Shown in pieces: positions 21,982-31,061 of a DNA stretch of 64,000 nt. The notes beneath the pieces are model-generated. The model was not told where the DNA came from. It did no database searches and was given only the letters and a program-made list of their open reading frames with translations. The stretch comes from Escallonia rubra (lineage: Eukaryota; Streptophyta; Magnoliopsida; Escalloniales; Escalloniaceae). A program made the translations under genes and the position numbers. Numbering within the stretch: the stretch's first letter is position 1; each line of letters starts with the position of its first letter. Where the stretch lies: assembly GCA_033065855.1 (NCBI GenBank), contig JAVXUO010003091.1, positions 164,003-228,002 of the forward strand, written 5' to 3'.

Positions 21982-22081
21982 CGAAAGCTAAGGGCAGGTG
22001 AAAATATAGGGAGGGACAGAGATAGGGACTTGGGGGGGGGGGGGATTAAGTTATGTAGGTGAGTTTTTTAAAAAAAAAAAG

Positions 22082-22262
22082 GCTAAATTGCAAATAGCGC
22101 CATAAAGTTTGTAACTTTTGGCAAATAGAACCCTAACCTTTCAATTTTGGCAATATAAAACCCTGATTTTTCCAACTTTAAAGCAATTGAACCGACACCG
22201 CATGACCGTCAAAATTAGGTGGGACGGGTCGCCTGTGCATGTAATCTATGTGACTTTTCAAA
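22082..22262. repeat. Single terminal arm of a MULE-like element
   Basis: The phrase structure (gctaaattgcaaatagcgcc … ggcaaatagaaccct …) is like the arms of the other MULEs in this window. No inverted partner was found to the right, so the element is truncated or the call is wrong. Confidence 0.3.
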
Positions 22263-22948
22263 AAAACTGTCCAACTTAGTTATACATCATTTGTCATTTT
22301 TCTTCTGTTCTTTTTCTTCCCCCACCAATAAACCAACACCACCGGCTATTTCCATCCTTCCATGATCCATATCTCCTCCTCTCTCTTTCTCCTTCACACA
22401 TAGCCCCTATTGTTTCTAAGATACGTAAACAGGATTTTGTCAACCTAGTTATACCTAATCACAATCGGCAATAAATTAATTCAATAATAAATTTTAATCA
22501 ATGAATTTTTTTCGAAGAGCCTTAAAATTGGTTGAGGCAAGCAAAAATGCACTTCTCTTGAAGAAGACACATCCCAACATTTGCACTTGGTTAACGATAT
22601 TCCACCCTAAATATACAACAACCACTAAAGAAATCACTCTCGAACCTTAGAGCATCTGTACACTCAAAGTAGTATGTGAAATATATTTGATGGTTTTAGT
22701 AGAAAGAATAAATGAAATAAGATAGAAGAGAATTCTTTGAAGAGAATAAAGCCATGTTCCTTTTTCTTTTGCCCTCCCTCCTTTTATTTAGACTTATCTT
22801 GTATCAATCTCTCCTTCTTCTGTTTCTTCCGGTAGCTCCTCAAATGCAGTGTGTGTGCTAATTAAAACTAAATGTTGCCATGTGCTTAGAGGTTGATGGC
22901 TTGGAGATATTGATCTGCTGTTTATGAAGCAGCGGTGCGGCAGTTTAC

Positions 22949-23646
22949 GGGAAGCACCAACATCGGATGCGCGTCGGGTGCGACATGGGTGCGCATTGGG
23001 TGCGTGTCCAAAACTTTTTTTTTCAATTAATTTTTTGGATCTCAAGTGCGGCTAGGATACGCACCAAGGTTTTTTGGCAGAGAGTAGAAGAAGAAGAAAA
23101 AAAAAAGAGAAGAAGGAGAACAAGAAACAGAAGAAGGAGAAGAGAAGAACAACCTCCGTCGAAGCAACGAAGGTCTTCCGGTAGAAGAAGCGAGCGGCAG
23201 CATCTGGCAGGAAAGGCAAGCAGCAGTGTCCGGCAGGAGAGACGACCAGCAGGAGAGGCAATGGCCCAGCTCTGTCGATTTTCTCTATGTTTTGGGTGAC
23301 GGCTACGTTATAAGCTAGGGTTTCTACCATACTTTCTATTTATTATGTTTAAGTCCCAGATTTATTTACAATCTTTTAAAATAGCCCTACTAACTTTTAA
23401 AAATAACATAACGTTTACGAACTTTGTCATATTTGGCTATGCACTTTCAATATTTCTAAAGCAGCCCACCAAATTAACAAAATATATTATTGTTTGTCTA
23501 AAATAGCATTATTTTTTGTTACATACAAATAATATATGTCAATAAATTTTTGTCGTATCCCGCCATACCTATATCCTCCTTTTTGAAAAAATGACTAATC
23601 TGCGTATCAACAATAGTATCGCACCCGCACCGAAATACGTGCTTCT
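22949..23646. mobile_element. Probable hAT-like element
   Basis: Ends GGGAAGCAC and, in reverse complement, AGAAGCAC, followed on both sides by GGGTGCG-type motifs. The flanking 8-mers CAGTTTAC (22941-22948) and TAGTCTAC (23647-23654) agree at six of eight positions. The interior holds a 120-bp purine-only-like tract (23080-23155). No transposase. Confidence 0.45.
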
Positions 23647-24394
23647 TAGTCTACTGTTGCTTAGGGAAGCTGAGCACAGCCTTTTCAAGAAGTGTCTCCT
23701 GCTTCTTATTAGAATGTAGAGCTTCCTTTTTTCCATGCTTTCTAGTTTTCACCATTTTACCATATTTTCAAAAGGATGTTGATGGGTGGAACAGGTCCTG
23801 ATCCTGTTTTTCCCCCAGTAGAGGTGCTGGACTACTTGGCACTTTGAACATGATCTTCAAGGACATGACTCGGTGCAGGTTTAGTTGTGGTCAGCTTTCT
23901 ACATGTACCATGGGAATACCCTTGTAGATTGCAGTGAAAGCAAAATAGGACTTTGCTCTCATAAATTACCTTCTGCCAAAAGCCTTCCTCCCTGCCATTA
24001 TTGTCTTTAACTCCTATCCATAGCTCTTATGGGAGAGTTTTAGCAGTCAACTGCTACACATCCGTGCATATGCAGGGTGTATGAAGGTTTCCATACGAAT
24101 ATCAGCCTTGAGAAATGAACCAATGGGTTTTGAGAGTTCTTGAGGGAACTCTGAAGGGTATTTATAAGTAAGTACATAAATGGGAGATGTGGCAATCTAG
24201 TCCAAACAGCAGCCAGATAAGATTCAAGCTTGGGATTAAATGTGGGAGTCCATCGAAAAAGTCAGAATGGGAATTTTCAATAGTTCTAGATTTATGAGAC
24301 CAAGCAGTTAGAAAATCATCCTCGGAGTGTAACTGAATCATCATATGCCTAGGATCAATGATACCTTTGAGGCTGGATGATGTAATCACCCAAA

Positions 24395-24764
24395 TTTCAT
24401 TTTTGTTTTTAATTAGGAAGATTGCATTAATAATAAGAGTTGAATAAACTTTTGGTTCATACCCGGGTTATAAGAGTTATCCTCCAACCCCATGTATAGT
24501 GACAATTAATAGTCACTAAATGGTTCTAGTGGCTTTTCTTCTAACATTTTGAGCGACAATTATTAACAGTAATTTTTTAACATCACTAAATAAAAGTCAC
24601 TAAAGACATTTACAGACGATTGATTGTCCATGTATCGGAGGTAGGAGGAAGATTACTCTAATTGAGTTAGCAGCCAAAATTTTCCCATAAGAGTTTATCC
24701 AGACATACATAAACGAATGACATCTCCATCAAGTGGACAGCAACAATAAAAAATACATAAAATT
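24395..24764 (-). mobile_element. LINE-like element, 3' part (minus strand)
   Basis: Read on the minus strand, the end is ATGCAATCTTCCTAATTAAA with an A-rich tail, like the ATGCAATTCTC tails at 45094 and 54180. MULE-4 split it; the empty-site duplication CATAAAATT joins 24764 to 26216. The 5' part lies at 26216-27000. No ORF2 domain was recognised. Confidence 0.4.
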
Positions 24765-26206
24765 AATAATCCTAAAATTGTACCATCAACTTTACTCCAA
24801 GTACAACTTTAGTACTTAATTTTGAAGGTGAACATAAGTACGTAAGTTTAAAAAAATAGCCCGGGACCACGGATGCCGTTAAAATGTCCTAAGGGTAGGA
24901 CTGTCATTTAGCCACAGGGACAGTCCTTTTAACACTATCTCTCTCTCTCTCTCTCTCTATCTCTATCTCTATCTATCTTCTTCTTCTTCTTCAATTCACA
25001 CACATGCACACACACACACACACACACACAAGCCACACACACATTGTCGGCACTGGAAAATCGAGATAGCCAGCGACGACGATGGTGGAATCGTGGATTA
25101 GGCATACACATAAGCTATATCGTAGGTAGAAACAGGGAGAGCTCCATTAGCCAACTAAGATCATTTCTTCGAACACCTTCGTTTCCAAATCCGGCGGTCA
25201 ACAGTGCACTGGCGACGATGTTGGTCCTTGGTTTTAAGGGAGATCGACGGCGACGACTATGGTGGAGTCGTGATTGTGGGTGTTCGGTTCCTGCCTCAGT
25301 GATTGTGGGTCGAGGGTCTTGGTCGTGGGTGGGTCAGATTCCGCATGGTCGTGGGTGGCCGTTGGAGATGCTGACAATGGTGCCCGATTCAACAAGGCCA
25401 TAGGTTTTCGTGGTAGTGGAGTTAGAAGTGGCAGCGTCGTGGATTGTTGGTGGAGTGGATGATCATGGTGGCAGACTCCTGGTGATCGACAGTGGTTATT
25501 AGTAGGGCCAAATCGATGGTTGGTGTTGAGGCATAATGGGTTAATGATGGTTGGTGTAATGGTGGTGGCGCTGGTTGGCCAAGTTGGCAACTGAGAGCGT
25601 AAGATGTGGTTGTGGAATGTATGGTTGGTGGTTTTGGATTGGTGTTGGTGGAGTTAGGTTTCGTTGTTGGTGGCGTTTGTGGACCTGCTGATCGAGGATT
25701 TTAAGTTCTTTTGGTGCGGCGGTGTGGTAATGGACATTGGGGGTGGTGGTGGCTGGTTGAGGCTGATGTTGTGGTTTTGTTATATTAAGTGATGGTTGGT
25801 TGAGGCCGTGAATATGTTGGTGGTGGTTGGTCGTGAATCTGACGAGTGACGAGAAGAGGGGGCAGGTGGTGATGGCAGTAGAAAGTGGTGGTGTTTATGG
25901 TGGTTGTAGAAGAGATCTTGGGATCTGAGTGAGTGTAAGAGAGAGAGAGATAGACATAGATTTTTTTAATGATTAATTAAGGAAGATAAAAAATCGAACA
26001 GTTAAGATAGCGCCACGTGTTTTTGATATAAAATTTTATATTATTGACAGTCCTACCCCTTGGACATTTAACGGAATCCGTCGTCCGTCAACCGATGTCT
26101 AATTTGAGTCATTTTTTCAAACTTGGGTACTTTTTAGGAACACCTTCAAAGTTGTGTACTAAAGTTATACTGCGGGTAAAGTTGAGGGCTCAATTTTGAG
26201 ATTAGC
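24765..26206. mobile_element. MULE-4: Mutator-like element with perfect 9-bp duplication
   Basis: CATAAAATT flanks it at 24756-24764 and 26207-26215. The arms (24765-24890; 26070-26206) share TCAACTTTAC, AACTTTAGTAC and GAAGGTG in inverted order. The interior is GC-rich (25050-25950) with CT and CA microsatellites at its left edge (24942-25033). Frames such as 25044-25403 have no recognisable domain. Confidence 0.85.
24942..25033. repeat. CT then CA microsatellites
   Basis: A run of CT dinucleotides, then CTT, then CA repeats, inside MULE-4. Confidence 0.85.
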
Positions 26207-26215
26207 CATAAAATT

Positions 26216-27000
26216 AAAAGGAAAACACAATTACAAAAGAGTAATGTCATAATTGAGAAAGACTACAACTTTGTCCAAGGTATGTAACACTCAATAAGAA
26301 AAACAAACAAGGCATATATGCCAAATTAACAAGTCAAACCAAATAAAACAAAATAAGCTAACACAAAAGGATAATGATAGCTCAAAGAGATAAATCCAAG
26401 GAACAGTCAACTCCACCTCTGTCAACCCAACCACACAGCTCTTGCTCATTCGACACCATAGCAACATCAAGACCACGTGTCCTGACACCAGCACGTCATA
26501 TGCCCACGCGCATCAGCGCACTCCCCACCACCGTTTGGAGAGCTGGAAGGCACTTTAGTCGTCAATCCACCATCCCGCCATCGACCACCACCCAACACCA
26601 ACAACTACTGGAAACAACCCGTTAGCCATCATACAACGAGCCTCTCAATCCAACGCACGAATGGTCCGCCTATCCACCACCATAAACAGTCGCACAATTC
26701 CACCAACGCACCAACCTATGACAGACCACCACACACCTACCCACCACCCCTCTAACCGTTACTCAACCAAATCTGACCCACGAATCCTTTTTGTAACAAG
26801 GGGACGAGGGATCAATTGGGGGGAGAGGGCAAAAAAACAAGAAAGATAAAACTCTTTTACGGACTCACCAACCCAAGTCCAAGCAACGATACCACCATGC
26901 CCACCACTCACATGGATGGAACAACCCACAACGCTTACAACTCACGAAGCGTCTGCTATGTACCCATCCGACCCCGATAGACTCACCAACTTGTGCCAAC
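26216..27000 (-). mobile_element. LINE-like element, 5' GC-rich part (minus strand)
   Basis: Continuation of 24395-24764 beyond MULE-4. On the minus strand it begins GC-rich and becomes T-rich towards its 3' end, the same layout as the elements at 45094 and 54426. The 5' border near 27000 is uncertain. Confidence 0.35.
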
Positions 27001-27362
27001 TCTTTCATTAGGAATTAGCAGTACATCTTTGCCCCTCCATAATTACCCTTCATCCATGTAAATTAAAAGATATACCTTTAATCTATAGATAGACCGAACA
27101 CCAATTTTAAAAATCCAGAAAATTGGATGTCATACAACGCACATGACTCCGATCTAGGGGTGCAACTTGGGTCGGACAACCCGTTGACAACCCGTTTTAG
27201 CCCGCAAAAATATGGACATTGACTTACTTTTGTAGTGACCGTGGTGGACGTGAGCTCAAAATTTTGAACTCATAAAACATATGAGCTGGATATGGGCAAA
27301 TATTTTTACAAGTCCGTCCAGCCCATGGGAAAACTAGCCCGTCTAACTATTAAATAATATAA

Positions 27363-27364
<2 letters not shown>

Positions 27365-27416
<52 letters not shown>
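27365..27416. repeat. TA microsatellite (left of the first nested element)
   Basis: About 50 bp of TA dinucleotides directly abutting the TIR of the element at 27417. Confidence 0.9.
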
Positions 27417-27419
<3 letters not shown>

Positions 27420-28761
27420 CTGATTCGTTGAAAGCGCTAGCAAAATAGGAGAATTTGCTAGCGCGATCTGGATCTAATTTTTTAAAACAGTTTTTCGCCG
27501 TCCGCTACATAATGTAGTGGACTATATTTTTTACCATTATACCCTTAGTCTGCCTCACTGTCCGCTACATTATGTAGCGGACATTAACGTTGTTTGCAAA
27601 CATCCAAACTGAATATGCGTAGGTTTACTTCCTACAATTGTCTGCCTCACTGTCCGCTACATTATGTAGCGGACATTAACGTTGTTTGCAAACATCCAAA
27701 CTGAATATGCGTAGGTTTACTTCCTACAATTGTCTCAAATTTTGCTGCATCCTTTAAGTTTATCCAGTCTCAATGTTCTCCAGGCTTTTATCTATAAGAC
27801 AGGCATAAGAAAGGCCTTCATCCACACTGAATAATAAACTATCAGCAATATGACTCTTGATGTTGGGAAGCGTAATGGCAATGCTTGTCAGGGTTTCCGA
27901 TTACCACAGGCAAACTCCAGGTGTTAGCAGGTTTTTCATAATGGAGCAAGGGAACTTGGCTACTGCCGAATTCTATAATCCCATTGAAGCCTGAAGATTT
28001 CTCCAAAAGCTCCACTAAATTTTCTGGTCGGCCTTTTAGCCCTCTGAATCGACCGGTCCACATTGCAAATATGTCTTTCAAGATTCTTTTGGGCAGATCT
28101 ACCTCACCTTCAAGCCACAAAATGTAACGGTTGAGGTCGAGCTCTATACAAGGTTCAATATTTGATCCCTTTTGACTATTTCTTGTGACCTTTTCCTTCA
28201 AGCACTTGTAGTAGTCCAAACCTGACAAGATCGGCCTTGCAATGAAAATAGATCAGGTGATTGGTCTGGTGGCGGCAGCGGCCAGATAGAAGAGAGAGAG
28301 AGCCTCGGGAACTCAAACCCATCAGATCTGGTGCTCGGTCTCGTGGGCGGTGGTGCTTGGTCTGGGGGCGGCGACGGCCATAGAGAAGAGAGAGTGGGCC
28401 TTGAGGACTCAAACCCATTCAAACCCATCAAATTTGATGCTTGGTCTGGTGGTGGCGGCAGCCAGAGCAAAGAGAGAGAAAGCCTCGGCAAGAGACAAGA
28501 GAGAAAAACCCATTGAAAGTGAAATGAATGTGTTTCTCTTGTTTACTTTGCTGATATGCCATTTTTTATATTATGTCCGCTACATTATGTAGCGGACAAA
28601 CACTTTAGCTGCATCACCCAATTACGCGAGGGTATAATGGTAAAAATTTGGTGAAAAACTGTTTTAAAAAATTAGATCTGGCCCGTCCATCCGGCCAGAT
28701 GGACGGCCAGATCGCGCTAGCAAATTCTCCTATTTTGCTAGCGCTCTCAACGGATCAGCTC

Positions 28762-28763
<2 letters not shown>
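27417..28763. mobile_element. TIR element with near-palindromic subterminal motifs, inserted in TA repeats
   Basis: The ends GAGCTGATTCGTTGA and GAGCTGATCCGTTGA are inverted and continue with GCGCTAGC…GCTAGCGC, which can itself fold. A 23-bp near-palindrome GTCCGCTACAT…TAGCGGAC occurs at 27518-27540, 27561-27583, 27651-27673 and 28576-28598. A direct duplication of about 91 bp covers 27550-27733. Both sides are TA runs. A 128-codon minus frame (27842-28228) lies inside. Confidence 0.75.
27842..28228 (-). pseudogene. Possible captured host gene fragment, 128 codons, unidentified
   Basis: The frame reads like a real protein, not low-complexity translation: LDLNRYILWLEGEVDLPK, LEKSSGFNGIIEFGSS and WSLPVVIGNPDKHCHYAS. 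The composition is mixed, with ordinary hydrophobic spacing. It lies between the TIRs of the element at 27417-28763, so it is most simply a captured exon set. I do not recognise the family and assign no function. Neighbouring frames on the same strand (28176-28491) are repetitive and probably not coding. Confidence 0.4.

Positions 28764-28813
<50 letters not shown>
28764..28813. repeat. TA microsatellite between the two nested elements
   Basis: About 50 bp of TA dinucleotides shared as the right border of one element and the left border of the next. Confidence 0.9.
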
Positions 28814-28815
<2 letters not shown>

Positions 28816-29729
28816 GGAAAGCGAATATAAGGCTAGCCTCACGCAACTTGCGTGAGGCTAGTGACTAAAACGACGTAGTTTTTATAAAATTTTGTTAAAA
28901 CAAATATAGTCGTTTTTCTTTTCTCGTTTTCTCTCCTTTGTCGCTATTTTTCTATGTTTTCTTCACTCTGTTGCAGGCCATAGCAAGCCACCGCCACCAT
29001 CACACCCAGCATCTCTGCCGTAGACCACCAACCTCCCATCGCCGGGCACCGTCAATGGCCATTCCTGCCGCAAAAGGTCTCAACCACCCACTACCTCCAC
29101 AGATCCACCCCCATAAGCTTCGGGACTATTGTCAAAATCCAGCCATCGTCGCCACCATCACACCCAGCTTCTCTTAACGCAAACCAGCCACCTTCCATCG
29201 CCGCAGAGACCGCCCACCATCACTGCCACAGAGACTGTCATTCCCCCTAGAGAAACACAACAGAGAGACAGAACGGGCAATGGTGAACGGGCAGTGGTTG
29301 ATTTCAGTATGTGCGTCAAAATTGAGCACTGCGACAGAGGTAAAATACAACCTTTGCGATGGAAAAATTGGTGGCGCCGGCACCACCGTTAATGGCCATC
29401 CTTTCTGATTTCGGTATGAGATTTTGCTAGCGCAGGAAGGTTGGGCGGTGATGGGCAACAGTAGGCGTGATGGTGATCGATGCAGGAGGGTTGGGGCGGT
29501 GATGGGCGACGATGGCTGTGATGGTGGCCGGCGGAGAAAGTTTGGGGCAGTGGGTTGCTAGGGCCTGCCGGAGAGACGGGAAGGGGAAGAAAACCGGGTA
29601 AAGGAGGAGAGAGAGAGAGAGAGAGGGAGGTGAAAAGAGAAAAAGAAAAGACTATATTTTATCAAAACTACGTCGTTTTAGTCGCTAGCCTTATGCAAGT
29701 TGAACGAGGCTAGCCTTATATTTGCTTTC

Positions 29730-29732
<3 letters not shown>
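28814..29732. mobile_element. Second TIR element in TA repeats
   Basis: The ends GGGGAAAGC(G/A)AATATAAGG are inverted and stay alike for about 80 bp (ACTAAAACGACGTAGTTTT). The left arm holds a perfect hairpin CTAGCCTCACGC…GCGTGAGGCTAG (28833-28861). TA runs lie on both sides. The interior is GC-rich with no recognised domain. Copy ends differ at few positions, so it is moderately young. Confidence 0.8.

Positions 29733-29764
<32 letters not shown>
29733..29764. repeat. TA microsatellite (right of the second nested element)
   Basis: About 30 bp of TA dinucleotides abutting the right TIR. Confidence 0.9.
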
Positions 29765-29768
<4 letters not shown>

Positions 29769-30472
29769 TGTAACAATATATTTTGTTTCCTTTAGTCATG
29801 AAAAATCGTGGATCACATAAGTCTACAATCTCAACCGTCAAACGCTTAACCTAATAGAATACTATTTCTTTTTTGTACTTTCTAAACTCTCAGCCCCCAC
29901 TTCGACAAAGTCAAAGCCTCAAATCCAAAGGTATGCTGATATTCTTGTCTTATTTTTTTGAATCAAGTTGAGCGATGCTTCCCACTTTTCGTTCATGTTT
30001 AGAGATCTTTAGAGACTTTACCTTTTTCGATTTATTTCTTGACATAGGATTAGAGACTCTTGTCTTTTTCTCTCTCATTTTGTCCAAAATATTTATTTTT
30101 GTGCTTATATTGAAATTCATTTTGAGATTTTAATATACTTTTTTTCATTATCATGACTAAATTGTAGAGTTAGATGGTCAATGATATGCTTTGAAATCAA
30201 TATTTTTTTAAAAGTAATTCGTAACCATAGACAATCCGTGTCCACCAAAATTTTGATAGGCTTGGCGTTGACACATACTATTCGGCCCGTAGATGGACTG
30301 GGTTGGACATGGGCACGACTTTTGGAGAGCGGGCTGGTCATGGCCTAACGCTTGAGCCCGCCAGCCCGCCCAAGTTACACCCCTGCTCCAAACCACAAAG
30401 TGCAAATCATTTTAAAATTGTTTCTTTTATATCAAAGTGAATGGTCCAAACTGAAAAACATATGGCTCCGTT

Positions 30473-30945
30473 TGGTGGGGTTTATTTTTTCTCCAGTTTT
30501 GTATACTGAAAAAAAATAAACGCGTTTGACACACAATTTTCGTTTTTTTTTTCTTTAGTTTTAAAAACCAGTTTTTAAAATAGGGTTGTTTTTGAAAACT
30601 CAAAAAATGAGCTTTTGGTTTTCAGTTTTGGTTTTTATTTTGAGACCACCACCACCACCCTCCCACCGCTGGCAGCCACCGCCACTGCCCACCGCCGGCA
30701 ACCGGCAGCCACAACCGACGGCCTGCCACCACCACCACCGGCCACTGCCACACCCCGCCACCCCCACTGCAAACTACTACCAAAGAAAAAACTCAAAATA
30801 AAAATTGGGTAATCAAACATTCAAAAAAAAAAATTTAAAATAAAAATTAGATAATCAAACACCTATTTATTTTTGTAAAAAAAAATAAAAATTTAAACTG
30901 ATTTTGATTTTTAAGTGCTATCAAAAGGCTACCATAGTCACGTTA
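30473..30945. mobile_element. Possible small foldback element upstream of COQ6
   Basis: It starts GGCTCCGTTTGGTGGGG, a frequent plant TIR-element start, and its right end reads TTTTGATAGCAC in reverse. The interior (30640-30780) is a GC-rich CCACC repeat. No clear target duplication. Confidence 0.35.
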
Positions 30946-30959
30946 AGGCTTGGTGTAAC

Positions 30960-31061
30960 AATAGACTCTTTATCACTCTTCTCTTCTCTTCTCTTCAACC
31001 CCTCCACTTCGCACCCCACGAACCCATCTCCTCAGTGAGCTCCTCGTTCTACATTCCAAAC
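30960..31061 (+). promoter_or_regulatory. Probable COQ6 5' untranslated region / core promoter end
   Basis: The 100 bp before the ATG hold a pyrimidine patch (repeats of CTTCTCTT, 30977-30997) and a C-rich stretch, typical of plant 5' leaders. No TATA box is evident. The transcription start is not known. Confidence 0.4.

Larger units (their letters stand above)
27155..30385. mobile_element. Old hAT-like element enclosing two younger insertions
   Basis: The left end AGGGGTGCAACTTGGG and the right end, in reverse complement AGGGGTGTAACTTGGG, form TIRs. Flanking 8-mers CTCCGATC (27147-27154) and CTCCAAAC (30386-30393) match at six of eight. Two further elements (27417-28763, 28814-29732) sit inside it, each bordered by TA runs. 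No transposase. Confidence 0.65.

Noticed and set aside
23052..23330. Minus frame rich in Leu/Phe/Ser that looks like a membrane protein
   Set aside because: It is the translation of a purine-rich tract read on the other strand; the hydrophobicity is an artefact of TTC/CTT repeats.
25044..25590. Frames of 118-119 codons on opposite strands
   Set aside because: They lie in the GC-rich interior of MULE-4, overlap each other and are of low complexity.
27550..27733. The 91-bp duplication as an LTR pair
   Set aside because: It is directly tandem with no internal region, and it sits within a TIR element.
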